A DNA stretch of 64,000 nucleotides from Siphonodentalium dalli (GCA_032622095.1 CP136065.1:35622732-35686731), one strand, 5' to 3'; numbered from the stretch's first letter, positions 1 to 9,350 are shown. Made by a program: numbers and translations. The notes: a model not told the origin generated them from the letters alone.

Positions 1-417
1 TTCCAATCTGCAGCACACCAGTTTGCGAGTCAATGACACCTCCAGCATCCTTAATAAAATTCCACCCTATAAGAGCCGGAAATGCTACACAGTTAGCAAC
101 AAGAAACATATAATCAAACTGTTTAGCACCAACTGATATTGAGATCCTTAATTCACCCAGTAATTCAACAGGTTGATCATTAACAGATGTAGCAGATATT
201 TTGATTGGAATAAGTTTTCTAGATCTCAATATCTCATGACTCTTCCTAAATTTGTCACTGATTATACACACTGAAGAACCTGTATCCACTAATACCTTGG
301 TTTGTACCCCATCAATAGTGACCAATATCAGAGAAGATAGACTCTTTAAGTCTGACACGTCGCCCAATTGTTTAACTTCAGAGGCCGGCATTTCGGGCTC
401 AATCCCAGCCACTAATA
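1..417 (-). CDS. pro: Retropepsin-like aspartic protease (start of pol, -1 frame), truncated by the window
   Basis: Reading on from the slippery site gives about 139 codons with no stop. The active-site block VLVDTGSSVCIIS lies at about 295-257, with the catalytic Asp at 286-284. The family's downstream hydrophobic-Gly block appears as ALIGWNFIKDAGG near 75-30. The order and spacing fit a retroelement pepsin. The frame has no ATG of its own near the start and overlaps the gag end, consistent with expression as a Gag-Pro(-Pol) fusion by -1 frameshifting. Confidence 0.85.
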
Positions 418-1341
418 GTTTAAATCTTGACCTGAATCTCTTGAATCATATCGCTGTCTGTTTAAATCTTGACCTGAATCTCTTGAATCATATTGCTGTC
501 TGTTTTGGGGGTAAAATCCACGTGAATATGAACCTCGACCACGACCTTGACCTCGCGGGTGTGAGCTACCTCTCTGAACTCCCGTACGACCCCTTTGTTT
601 TGAGACAGTGGGACATTCACGATATAAATGACCAATACCACGACAACCGTAACAGGTGACCCCCTCCATAGCAGAGAATCTCCCTCTAGATTGTGGCTGA
701 CCCCGATCTGAAACACTAAGTGCAGCTATCTGCTCTTGCATTCGGTCGAGCTGACTTTGAAGAGCAACAAATTCAGTACTTGCCTCATGGGAGTTCCCAT
801 GAGCTTGGATCATATTTACTTCTGCAATGTGTTTTTTCTCAATACTATTGCGAACTTCCAATTTCGCAGCCAATTCTAATGCATTTTGAACAGATTTTGG
901 CTCTTTCCTCCGAATTTTCATACCTATTTCCCCAATACCGGCAAGGAACCGAGTTAAAACTACATCCTCTTTTGCCTCCACATTGTATTTGGGATAAGCT
1001 TTTGTCACTAATCTCCGCAATTCACCAATATACGCTGCTAGATTCTCACCTGTTTTCCGAGATCGATTTGTCAGCTCAGCTCGAAATGCATCCACGAAAG
1101 CCACCGAAGAGTAAGCCTCTATAAAAACCTCAATTACCCTATCCCATTCTGTTTTCTTTTCCTTTGGTATGGCTCGAAAAACTGAAAATGCTTCATCACC
1201 CAGTAATGTAGGGAATATTTCTAAATATTTCTTTGGTGCATACACTTGGGCCCAGTATTCAAACCGTTCCAACCACCCTTCAAAGTCATCACCCTGTCGC
1301 CCAAGAAATTTATCAGGAGGAGGTGCAACAAATGATGCCAT
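412..1341 (-). CDS. gag: Gag polyprotein of the LTR retrotransposon
   Basis: 309 residues. The N-terminal part resembles the retrotransposon gag/capsid region: FLGRQGDDFEGWLERFEYWA near residues 12-31, then the helical region around residues 60-165 with the LAAYIGELRRLV stretch typical of Ty3/gypsy gag. A single CCHC zinc knuckle lies at residues 230-243 (Cys230, Cys233, His238, Cys243), followed by an RG-rich RNA-binding tail. The extreme C-terminus is an in-frame 14-residue (42-bp) duplication ending in GQDLN. The stop TAG follows the slippery heptamer by one codon. The protein packages the element RNA into cytoplasmic particles. The ORF is unbroken. Confidence 0.9.
   Translation of the reverse strand: MASFVAPPPDKFLGRQGDDFEGWLERFEYWAQVYAPKKYLEIFPTLLGDEAFSVFRAIPKEKKTEWDRVIEVFIEAYSSVAFVDAFRAELTNRSRKTGENLAAYIGELRRLVTKAYPKYNVEAKEDVVLTRFLAGIGEIGMKIRRKEPKSVQNALELAAKLEVRNSIEKKHIAEVNMIQAHGNSHEASTEFVALQSQLDRMQEQIAALSVSDRGQPQSRGRFSAMEGVTCYGCRGIGHLYRECPTVSKQRGRTGVQRGSSHPRGQGRGRGSYSRGFYPQNRQQYDSRDSGQDLNRQRYDSRDSGQDLNY
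418..424 (-). promoter_or_regulatory. Programmed -1 ribosomal frameshift site (TTTAAAC) at the gag-pro junction
   Basis: The minus strand reads T TTA AAC TAT TAG, where TTA AAC are zero-frame gag codons. This is the exact X-XXY-YYZ heptamer and phase used by many retroviruses and retroelements for -1 slippage. After slippage the -1 frame (codons starting at 418) stays open to the window edge and encodes the protease. The same heptamer occurs 42 bp upstream (466-460) in the duplicated segment, also in phase, but slippage there meets a TGA at 448-446. Only the distal copy is productive. Confidence 0.8.
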
Positions 1342-1343
1342 AT

Positions 1344-2183
1344 TTATTTATGTCTCTTGAAACAAATAAAGTCAACACTACGATCTGACTCTGAATCTGA
1401 ATCAGAACTTGATAAGCACTCAATGTCTGACTCAAAAAGGTTAATAATATATTGGCCAATATAACTACATCCAAATCCTGAAAATTTTGCAAAAAAATTC
1501 ACTTCGGCTCTAAATGCCTGAATCAAAACATTGAACCACTGCTTCTTCACCTCAGATACTGCATGCAGGCCATCATAAAGGTTACCGTACATATATCTCT
1601 TTTTACTTCGCAAACGCTTGTTTTTGACTCTCTTTATAATTTGTTGATCCCACGATATGGTCCAACACCCAGTGTAGGACTGCTTGGTGCAGTTATGTAA
1701 TTTAATCAATGAATTGATCTCAACAATATTCCGGTTAATTGTTTTTTGGTATCGAATAACGTCGGATGACTTCAAACCAAACTCAGACAGGACAATGTTA
1801 TATGTAGAATAATATTTCTCAAAACAGCAAGTTGGAATGTTCACAAACCCAACTAACGCAGTTGGAAATATTTTCTTTATAGCCGATTCAAATTCTACCA
1901 ACCGATTGAAAACTGTTTCAGCGGAATTGTCATTAGGGCGAATGAACTGTCCTCTTTTATCCAAGAAGTCATTGATGCCGGCCGCTATTTTGACAATAAC
2001 CTGTGTATCGGATGATTTCTCCCACGATGACAATATTACAACTGTCTCATCTTTCAACAGCTCAATGGACGCGCCTCGAATAATTTTGTATTCAATATTT
2101 ATATCTTTCGGCTGTGGATATTTGTCAAAATTATTTGCACGAGAATCGGCAGCAAAGAAACATCTTCCAACTCCAGGCACCAT
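1344..2183 (-). CDS. SGNH/GDSL-hydrolase-like protein encoded upstream of gag in an LTR retrotransposon
   Basis: An intact ORF of 279 residues from the first ATG (2183); a longer frame from 2192 would need GTG. The four conserved blocks of the SGNH fold are visible in order: ADSR near residue 14 (nucleophile Ser, with Ala replacing Gly of GDS), IIRGAS with Gly near 37 (block II), AAGIND with Asn near 71 (block III, GxND) and DGLH near 204-207 (block V, Asp-His). Predicted hydrophobic strands precede the first and third blocks. The C-terminus is an acidic Ser/Asp tract (SSSDSDSESD). The stop codon is two bases from the gag ATG, so gag may be translated by reinitiation. Esterase-like domains are known in ORF1 of some CR1/L2-type LINEs; I know of no standard gypsy element with one before gag. 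Catalytic activity is unproven. Confidence 0.7.
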   Translation of the reverse strand: MVPGVGRCFFAADSRANNFDKYPQPKDINIEYKIIRGASIELLKDETVVILSSWEKSSDTQVIVKIAAGINDFLDKRGQFIRPNDNSAETVFNRLVEFESAIKKIFPTALVGFVNIPTCCFEKYYSTYNIVLSEFGLKSSDVIRYQKTINRNIVEINSLIKLHNCTKQSYTGCWTISWDQQIIKRVKNKRLRSKKRYMYGNLYDGLHAVSEVKKQWFNVLIQAFRAEVNFFAKFSGFGCSYIGQYIINLFESDIECLSSSDSDSESDRSVDFICFKRHK

Positions 2184-2369
2184 GATTATCACAACCTGTC
2201 AAATTTAAAGCCATATTTCAGTTTCTTAGAATTGCACAAATTATGAGAGTATAAAATAGGGCTGTGTGTGTCAGAAGCAGTTTTATACTACCTCCATGAC
2301 AAAAGTACAAACAACACAATTTAAAACTTTTCTTGAAATTCCATTTGACTTCATATACTCGAATTTCTC

Positions 2370-2388
2370 AATCCCACCGCTGCCACCA
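2370..2388 (-). other. Primer-binding site complementary to tRNA-Leu
   Basis: The plus strand reads AATCCCACCGCTGCCACCA, which equals the 3' end plus CCA of animal tRNA-Leu (AAG type) as I remember it. The minus strand therefore carries the 19-nt complement starting TGGTGGCAGCGG, one base after the LTR end. This is the minus-strand primer site for reverse transcription and fixes the orientation of the element and the 5' LTR boundary. Confidence 0.85.
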
Positions 2389-2389
2389 A

Positions 2390-2615
2390 TGTAATGGCCC
2401 TCTAATATACTCTTTAACTCACCTAGATCTCTTCTGTCCTTCGCACACTATCGTATCTCTTTTCCTCGTCCTTTCTTCCCTCTCTCTCGTTCCCGCTTAT
2501 CTCTGTCCGTTCAACTCGCTCTTCGTCCGTCTCGCCCCACTTCCTGTCGACCCAAGAGGCCAACTCCAATCCGCAGATGTGTACACCATTCATCAGCCTT
2601 TCGTAGTTCATTACA
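2390..2615 (-). repeat. 5' long terminal repeat of the LTR retrotransposon
   Basis: On the minus strand the segment begins TGTAATGA and ends CCATTACA, giving the TG...CA termini and short inverted ends of an LTR. It stops one base before the primer-binding site, which is normal spacing. Length is 226 bp, short but within range. The interior is purine-rich on the minus strand. The partner LTR is outside the window, so boundaries rest on the terminal motifs and the adjacent PBS. The bases just outside (2616 onward, TATAA on the plus strand) would be one copy of the target-site duplication. Confidence 0.8.
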
Positions 2616-2865
2616 TATAATCACATCACCCACCCCCCCCCAAATGTGAACCGGAATGTTTTTGTTTTGTCCATAGCAGCCATACGTTGAATTCGGTGTT
2701 TGCCCTGTATTTATAGCCTCTGAAACAAATACTCAACAAGCAAATGCGCCTAGTTCCGACAACAAGTTATCAATCTGAAACTGCGAATGGTAACTCACAC
2801 ACGAAGATAGGAAAGATAAAATGTTTTAGTAGATTTTCACTAATTTATCCAATTTGACAGTCTCT
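2616..2865. other. Intergenic, nothing recognised
   Basis: Flank of the LTR element, with a short C-run (about 2630-2641). No coding or repeat structure was seen. Confidence 0.4.
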
Positions 2866-3510
2866 TTAAGGTAGCAATACACGATTTCCAGCAAGTTTGC
2901 CAACCTGGGACGGGGTACTGTACTTCAAATCAATGCTCAACCATTATCTTTGGCATAGGTCCCATCAAACATGTTTTAATTTCGACAGAAATTTTAGGTG
3001 TAATCATTTGTCTGTACTTTAGCTTCTTCGTACAATTTGTCATTGAGTTATGCTCCTTGGTTTGCACACACAAAACGCTCAATTTTACCCATTTTTTTTA
3101 CTCAAATTGGCCATTTTCAACCCAAAAACAGACCATGATAGAGCGAATATCAGTAAATAAGCTTCCACCTGATAGAGCTGAGAAATATTTGAAATAGAAA
3201 AAAAAGTTATCGTATCAATTTGAAAAAGATTTTTCTTGCGAGCCCAGATGACTGAATTCAGGGGAGAGAATTCGGGCTATTTTCCTGTAACCAATAACAA
3301 AGAGTTGGCCTTCACTGAATACGAAAACCCTGTTGAATATCCAAATTTTTCACTTTTTTGAGAACTTTCCCAGTTTTGTAAAATAAATAAACCTTCAAAC
3401 CAGTAATGACACAGTTAACACAGGCTACACTGGCTGTTATGCCCCAAGATACTTATGTTTCTATTTTTCAGACCCCCTACAACCCGTGAAATCGTGTACT
3501 GCTACCTCAA
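2866..3510. mobile_element. TTAA-type MITE (TIR GGTAGCARTACACG)
   Basis: Terminal inverted repeats of about 19 bp (AGGTAGCAATACACGATTT on the left; the right end is its reverse complement with one mismatch) bound about 640 bp without an ORF. The left flank is TTAA (2866-2869); the right is TCAA (3507-3510), a one-base decay of TTAA. This resembles non-autonomous piggyBac-like elements. It abuts the 3' end of the LINE. Confidence 0.7.
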
Positions 3511-3564
3511 TATATATAGTTTATTTAATTCAGGCTCAAATGGCCCATATGATAGAGATATCAA

Positions 3565-6351
3565 TTATATGTAATACAGAATTTCTTTCCAATGTTTGAA
3601 AAGATAAGATTCATAAAATAAATCGGAATTAATGATTGCATGCAAAATTGTATTTTCAGATTCAGTCACACGTTCTCTCAGACCATACACACTCTTTCTT
3701 ATCAACATAGGAACAGAACTCACAACATCCCTGGCATACATCCCACTTGCGCTACATCTCCATTCATACCCCATAAACTTCCTATAGGCATTGTTATAAC
3801 ATACAATTAATTTGCGGTAACTGCGCTGGGTGAAATTTTCCCACAGAGTACAACAATATAATGATGAAATATAAGCATGAAAAAGATGGCGTTTTACATC
3901 AAATGAACACTTGTAAAACTTTTTCATGAGGATATTGGAACGGGAACAAATTGATCTATATTGCCTCAAAATATCATCATCATCAATAAGATCGTCTCTG
4001 AGAATATGTCCAAGGTATTTATAGGCGGGAACAAACTTAAGTTCTCTACCCATGAGAAAAAGTTTTGGAAAGGTCGTGAGGCGTAGGGATTTGGGTATGA
4101 ACGCCATCCCTACTGTTTTTGTGCAATTATATACCAAATTTATGGGTAAAGCTTCGGCTTCACATATTCTCACGAGACGACGAAGTCCCTCTAGAGAGGG
4201 TGCAAGTAGACACATGTCATCAGCATAGCATAAATGGTTTACTCTCTTACCACCTATCACACATCCACTCTCGCTTTCATTCAACCTCTCACTTATACCA
4301 TTTATGTACACATTAAACAAATAAGGACTGAGAACCCCGCCTTGTCGAACTCCACTCGTTGGCCGGAATGGAGGCGAGTGCGATCCTCCCCATCTGACGT
4401 TGTATTCCTGATTTCCAAACCAATTACTGAGGACATTGATGACTGAGGTCGGTATACCGCGTTTCCACAATAATTGGGTTAATGTTCTGTGATTGACTCT
4501 ATCAAATGCTTTGCTGGCGTCAAGAAAGCAGACGAAAGCAGGGGTATTCTTCGATATATAGTGATTTATTGTCTCTTTGAGTGCCAGAATGCAACTGTCA
4601 GTGGAATGTCCGCTCTTGAAACCGAATTGATTATCGGTTGTATGGAGGCGATGAGAAATTTTCTGCAGAACAACTTTTTCGAATATTTTTGATATGAGTG
4701 TTGATAGAGCTATAGGTCGATAATTTTCAGATGACGAGATGTTAGCATTCTTATTCTTTAAAATCGGAACAAGCGTTACTTTCAGCAGTTTTGGTGGAAG
4801 GTGACCGGTTTCCAGTATTTTGTTGAACAGAAACATGAGGCATGTATTGATTCTTTCGTCACAGTATTTAAGGTGTTCAGCTGCTAACCCATCTGGGCCT
4901 CGTGATTTACCCGATTTTAATGATTTTATTGATGTTTCGATTTCCTTCTCTGTGATGAAAATTCGTTTTTCAGGTTCGTCCTCGTATGTGTGAAGATCGT
5001 GCTGTTGAACGGTGTTACAAAATATGTTCTGGAAGTGTTCTCCCCAATACAATGTAATATCGGATTCGCCACTTTTCCCGTCTATGCAGTTAACATGTCC
5101 ACCGGAGTTACCACCTGTTACTGATTTCCAAAATTCCTTATAGTTTTTGTTCGTAAAATTATCCGCTAATTTATCCGCCTTCATTTGTTCTTTTCTTGAT
5201 TTGCAATTTCTCAGGGCTGATTTGAATATTTGTCTGCTCCTCCTCATGCAGTCGTATATATATCCAAATCTTGGTCGCTTCATTTTGACCCAATTTAGGA
5301 AATAGGTTCTTGCCTTCTCGTGTAAGTGACTGACGTATGTATTCCAACCTGGTGTTGAATAGCGGTGATTTTTGCGTCTTCTGACATCGATGATGCTTCT
5401 GTTTGCGGCCTCTGACAAAGCATATACAATTTCTTCATATGTATGATTTATCAATGCTTTTGCATCCTTTCCTTGTGATTCCTGATTGACGATGTCACTA
5501 TTTATCTTTTTGAGATAGTTTCGGCTCGTACGACGATAAGTTTCTAACTGAGAAGTTCCGGCGCGTGACCAATCTATTTTTTCCTGTTGATTGTTGTTTT
5601 CAATTGACGCAATATTTGTTGGAAGGATGTCTGTCTTCAGCGAAACAACAAGCGGGAAATGATCAGAAGTAATGTAATCATGGAGTATTTCAATCGATGA
5701 TATCGCTGTATCTACTGATGCTGTACACACACAATGGTCAAGCCAAGACACCGTGCCATGCGCAGAACTTAAGAACGTGAACGAATCTGGAGAATAGCCT
5801 AGCAATTTGATGTCCGATATATGTAGTGACGAATCCCGACAATACTCATTCAGCTCCGCCATATTCCCAGTATTCCTGATTGCACATGCATTGAAATCAC
5901 CCATGACTATCATATTACTTGTACTCGCCTCGTTCATGATCGCTTCGATTTTACCGAGGTAGTCAACGTATAACTCCGCATTGACTTCGTCATCAACCGG
6001 AAGGTAAACACATAGTATCAGCAATCTATATGTTGAATCTTTTATTTCAAGGCCAACTATTCTCGGGTCCCCATATGAAACAAACCGTACTTTATCGGCA
6101 AGCGTTTTTCTCCACATAAATGCCGTTCCACCATATGGTCTTCCACTAAGAATCTTACTGTCAGAATCAATGGCTGATTCACCACAAGCTTCAAATTCGT
6201 TGTTTATTGAACGCAATTTTTCCAACTCATTCTTCAACAGCCAATGTTCCTGGAGAAGTACTATGTCACAATTTTCTGAAAATTTTCGTACCTCAACATC
6301 CGATGTTTTCACAGACTTGCAGTTGTATGATGCGATTCTCAAGGCTCCCAT
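3565..6351 (-). CDS. LINE ORF2 protein: APE endonuclease plus reverse transcriptase
   Basis: 928 residues, uninterrupted. Endonuclease (about 1-240): IASYNCKS with Asn10, LLQEHW with Glu35, GDFNA with Asp152/Asn154, SWLDH (202-206) and TSDHFPL with Asp230/His231, so the catalytic set is present. Reverse transcriptase (about 475-780): GPDG at 485-488, ENYRPIALS at 542-550, LDASKAFDRVNH with Asp611, SGVRQGGVLSP at 666-675, and the YADD catalytic box at 709-712. The C-terminal domain has no RNase H signature. The protein nicks target DNA and primes reverse transcription of its own RNA. Clade assignment (I, CR1, Jockey and others) needs a tree. Confidence 0.92.
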   Translation of the reverse strand: MGALRIASYNCKSVKTSDVEVRKFSENCDIVLLQEHWLLKNELEKLRSINNEFEACGESAIDSDSKILSGRPYGGTAFMWRKTLADKVRFVSYGDPRIVGLEIKDSTYRLLILCVYLPVDDEVNAELYVDYLGKIEAIMNEASTSNMIVMGDFNACAIRNTGNMAELNEYCRDSSLHISDIKLLGYSPDSFTFLSSAHGTVSWLDHCVCTASVDTAISSIEILHDYITSDHFPLVVSLKTDILPTNIASIENNNQQEKIDWSRAGTSQLETYRRTSRNYLKKINSDIVNQESQGKDAKALINHTYEEIVYALSEAANRSIIDVRRRKNHRYSTPGWNTYVSHLHEKARTYFLNWVKMKRPRFGYIYDCMRRSRQIFKSALRNCKSRKEQMKADKLADNFTNKNYKEFWKSVTGGNSGGHVNCIDGKSGESDITLYWGEHFQNIFCNTVQQHDLHTYEDEPEKRIFITEKEIETSIKSLKSGKSRGPDGLAAEHLKYCDERINTCLMFLFNKILETGHLPPKLLKVTLVPILKNKNANISSSENYRPIALSTLISKIFEKVVLQKISHRLHTTDNQFGFKSGHSTDSCILALKETINHYISKNTPAFVCFLDASKAFDRVNHRTLTQLLWKRGIPTSVINVLSNWFGNQEYNVRWGGSHSPPFRPTSGVRQGGVLSPYLFNVYINGISERLNESESGCVIGGKRVNHLCYADDMCLLAPSLEGLRRLVRICEAEALPINLVYNCTKTVGMAFIPKSLRLTTFPKLFLMGRELKFVPAYKYLGHILRDDLIDDDDILRQYRSICSRSNILMKKFYKCSFDVKRHLFHAYISSLYCCTLWENFTQRSYRKLIVCYNNAYRKFMGYEWRCSASGMYARDVVSSVPMLIRKSVYGLRERVTESENTILHAIINSDLFYESYLFKHWKEILYYI

Positions 6352-6379
6352 TTCCTATTTTTTTATTTTTTTTTTTTAT

Positions 6380-7738
6380 TTACGACCACGGTTCCCTAGT
6401 CGCGTGTTCCCAATCATTTCTGCCACCAGATCTTCGTTCAAAGAATTGTCGAACAAGAGCATTTTTTGGCCACAAAGTAGCATCCATTATTCTCTTCATT
6501 TCTTCGCGATCTTCAACTTGAAGTTTGAACGATGAATACGTATCAAATTTGGTAATCAATTTGGAACATTTCATCACCTGTGTATGAAACGTATCGTCAA
6601 CAAAAGATTTTAAGTCGGCCTCTGTTGTTTCCGGCGCAAGTCTCGAGACGAATATTAGACCAGGAGGACTGGTATTCACAGTTTTCAGCTTAGAATTACT
6701 CGACGTTCCTATCACTGGAGGTTTCTTAGGTTTCTTTCTCTGGACAGTTTGAAAACCATCGTCACGCAGGGTCTCAGCATAGGTTGGCACACGAACGGAG
6801 GCGGTATGACTATTTGAGACGTATGGTGTTCTCGTCTCGACTTCTGCAGAAAAGTCTGTTTCAATGTTCTGATTAGTGTTCGGGAAACGGGACGATGCTG
6901 TGACATTTCCCATAACATACTGACTTGGTGGTGTTATGTGTTCGATTCTGGGTTGTCGAGTGTTCTTATGCATATCAAGTTTCTTGTTCTCGTGAAACGT
7001 TTTCTCCTTTATCAGATCGCGTGTAAGATTTTCTTCTCTGACCGATTTTATGGCCGTACTGATATCGACGGACAGTTCATTTCTGAGCGTTTTTACAAGA
7101 TCCTCTTTCACTACTGTCAGCACATTCTTTTTGATTTCTTCACATACTTCTGCACTAATAACAGTCTTCAAATCACTGTTTTGTGATTTCACGGAAGATA
7201 TATCTTTCAGAAGAGTTGAAATATCCACATGATCAACATCTATAGGAGGCAATTTACTCAAATCATACGCCACGAACAGTGGCAAGTCATCCATATCCGT
7301 TTCATGGAGCAACGTGATTATGTCTTTGAGATTACTCATCGTTTTATCTTGTCCCTTTCGCTTTATACATCTTGACTTGCTTTGAGCTAAATCGAACAGG
7401 AGCATCTTAGCTTCTTCAATTTCGGAATCATCAAAATTTTCTATACACAGCTTAAGAATCACATTTGTTGTTAACTTAACAAATTTGTTAACCATAAAGC
7501 AGAGAAGTTCATTTATAACAATCGGCTTCGTGTCATCCTTTTGCGCTGATCTCTCGCCTGTTTTGCGGGCGACCACTGATTTCACGAGTGTTCCAGCTCT
7601 TGTCTCCACTGTCGTCGCATCTTTCACTTCAGTCGACAATATACCAAACCTTTTTCTCTCACATGGTGCGCATAAGTACTGATCACCTTGTGTGAATTTC
7701 ACGCCGGTTCCAGAACCACAATCTTCACAGGCCGGCAT
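6380..7738 (-). CDS. LINE ORF1 protein (zinc-ribbon N-terminus, RRM-like C-terminus)
   Basis: 452 residues. The N-terminus MPACEDCGSG...YLCAPCERKR carries Cys4, Cys7, Cys23 and Cys26, a CX2C-X15-CX2C zinc site. The middle is charged and helical (residues about 150-250), then a Ser/Thr/Asn-rich linker. Residues about 358-434 look like an RRM: LIFVSRLAPETTEADLKSF (beta1 and helix) and SSFKLQVEDREEMKRIMD (beta3 and helix). This is the arrangement of RNA-binding LINE ORF1 chaperones. The A-rich 28-nt gap before ORF2 leaves open whether ORF2 is reached by reinitiation. Confidence 0.75.
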   Translation of the reverse strand: MPACEDCGSGTGVKFTQGDQYLCAPCERKRFGILSTEVKDATTVETRAGTLVKSVVARKTGERSAQKDDTKPIVINELLCFMVNKFVKLTTNVILKLCIENFDDSEIEEAKMLLFDLAQSKSRCIKRKGQDKTMSNLKDIITLLHETDMDDLPLFVAYDLSKLPPIDVDHVDISTLLKDISSVKSQNSDLKTVISAEVCEEIKKNVLTVVKEDLVKTLRNELSVDISTAIKSVREENLTRDLIKEKTFHENKKLDMHKNTRQPRIEHITPPSQYVMGNVTASSRFPNTNQNIETDFSAEVETRTPYVSNSHTASVRVPTYAETLRDDGFQTVQRKKPKKPPVIGTSSNSKLKTVNTSPPGLIFVSRLAPETTEADLKSFVDDTFHTQVMKCSKLITKFDTYSSFKLQVEDREEMKRIMDATLWPKNALVRQFFERRSGGRNDWEHATREPWS

Positions 7739-7740
7739 CG

Positions 7741-9059
7741 TCTAAGCAGGTTGGTAAGACTCCGACTCTCTCGAGCCCCGACAACGTCTTTGGAAAATAG
7801 AAATAACCGTGAACTATGAATATATTGAGTTTTTCTCCACAATTTTCAGCACACAGTTAGAACAACTAGGAATATTCATCTTGAAACATCACATAGTGTT
7901 AAACAGTTCCAAAAGTATCGAAAATTACTGTAAAAAGTTCGCCTTTTTGTAAGAGCAATTAGAAAATCCGTCTCTATGCGATGACGTCACAATACCATAT
8001 GTATCTTTCTATTAACACATGGGGAAATAAATTTAGAAATGAAAGGGTTAATCTGAAGTAAATCGGGAGACATAATTACTTCTCTCGAAGTACTTTTAAT
8101 AGTTTCTAATTTGTGGTTACATGTGGTATCTAGGGGTTTTCGAGAGGAGAACAAGTTGTGTTTCGTCGATTAAAATTTCGAAGATTAGAATCTGACAAAT
8201 GACTATTCGAGGCCTTGTCAGCGCTTAAATCTGCATATTATAAGGGGCGCCGTGATATTCGGCACCGCTCGATGAGAACTGTCTTTGAATTGCAGAATAG
8301 AGAGTCACGGAACACATTGAAAAGTGACTCGAAATTACCTTGAATGGTCTCAACTGAATGTGTTATATTCCGATAGCAACCATTACTGAATACAAAGTGG
8401 TCTATTTCATAGAGGCATGGTGGTTAGTCCAGTCATAAATTCAGTTTCATTATAATTACCATGTTGTTTGCATCGTTCATTGAGCACATGATTGTATTTT
8501 GCACCCATCTATGGCTCAAATTCATTCATTTGTTGCATATATTTTGTTCAGTATAAAAGGAGATGGTCCCATAAATAAACAAACCACATTTAACCATCTC
8601 CATGGATAAAAACACAATGCATACAGCTAACGTTAAAGTCATGACTTGTGTAAACTTACTTACATTCAGGAACAGGTAATCTAGGAAATTAATAAGTTCA
8701 ATTTGTACACCTAGACCTATTGGACGGAAAACATGAAATGAAACGCTGAACTCTCAGATGTTTACAATTGACATCCAAATTCTGGATGTTTGGCACAGTT
8801 TGGTGCATAATATCAAAACAGGATTTTGATTAATGATATCTCTTCTGGATTATCAATTCCAAAAGAAAAGTAAATCTACACCAGTCATGACATTCGGTGA
8901 AATTAATGCTTATTTTGTTGAATTTTGTTTATTTTGTCGCAATTTGTGTTGGTTGAGTTGCAACGTAGGAGGCGACGCACATCAGGAGCGACTAACACTG
9001 GTTAGTTTAACATTGTTTATACTAAATGGATGCTCCGACTGAGTTATTATATACATTAT
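7741..9059. repeat. Non-coding, with two dispersed repeat fragments
   Basis: No gene was seen. About 8000-8115 is an inverted relative of the segment at 36960-37075, 37515-37620 and 53690-53800 (shared phrase GACATAATTACTTC, with GTATCTTTCTA nearby). About 8440-8586 matches 49478-49605 (ACCATGTTGTTTG...GGCTCAAATT...GGAGATGGTC), the relic of the second LINE and its flanking element. Confidence 0.5.
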
Positions 9060-9350
9060 AATGATATATTATTCATCTGGATGGGGTTTGTGAGAAAAAA
9101 GCAGACGACAGATAGTAAACGTGCGGAAGAAGTCCTACTTATTAGAGGGAAATGGCAAATATGTTTTTTTGTTTGTTTTGAGGCCCCCTATCCCATTTAA
9201 AGTCTCAAACACACCACAAACTGAAAGGATATTAAACGAGTGCGCGAATGAAGGTAGTGGAAATCCTAGGGCAATTTTCAAAACGGCGACAAGAAAATAC
9301 GAAGTTGAATTGTCTTTTTTTTATGCCCCACATTTTAAGTCTTGAACATA
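9060..9350. repeat. Degenerate satellite segment, first piece
   Basis: Shares the decayed phrases GGCAAATA, TTTTGAGGC..CCTA.CC and AAGTCTTGAACACACCACAAACTGAA with 17110-17760, 19640-20117 and 20990-21540. It ends at AAGTCTTGAACAT, where the 9.35-17.1 kb element interrupts it. Confidence 0.6.

Larger units (their letters stand above)
1..2615 (-). mobile_element. LTR retrotransposon, 5' part (LTR, PBS, SGNH-like ORF, gag, protease); continues off the left edge
   Basis: Read on the minus strand, the order is: 5' LTR (2615-2390), primer-binding site (2388-2370), SGNH-like ORF (2183-1344), gag (1341-412), -1 slippery site (424-418) and retropepsin (to base 1). Reverse transcriptase, integrase and the 3' LTR would lie to the left of the window. 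A CCHC gag with a separate-frame protease and a tRNA-primed LTR fits the Ty3/gypsy group, but without RT the clade cannot be fixed. All visible reading frames are open, so the copy looks young. The extra ORF between PBS and gag is not part of the usual gypsy plan. Confidence 0.9.
3512..7740 (-). mobile_element. Apparently intact two-ORF non-LTR retrotransposon (APE-type LINE)
   Basis: ORF1 (7738-6380) and ORF2 (6351-3565) are both open and in the same orientation, separated by 28 nt of A-rich sequence. A minus-strand AATAAA occurs in the short 3' UTR just before an AT tail next to the MITE. ORF2 has an apurinic-like endonuclease and a YADD reverse transcriptase but no recognisable RNase H. 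The 5' end cannot be placed; at least the first bases upstream of 7738 should be 5' UTR. Confidence 0.85.

Noticed and set aside
252-659. Plus-strand 135-codon ORF with a repeated LNLDLNLL
   Set aside because: Antisense shadow of the gag end; the repeat is the 42-bp gag duplication.
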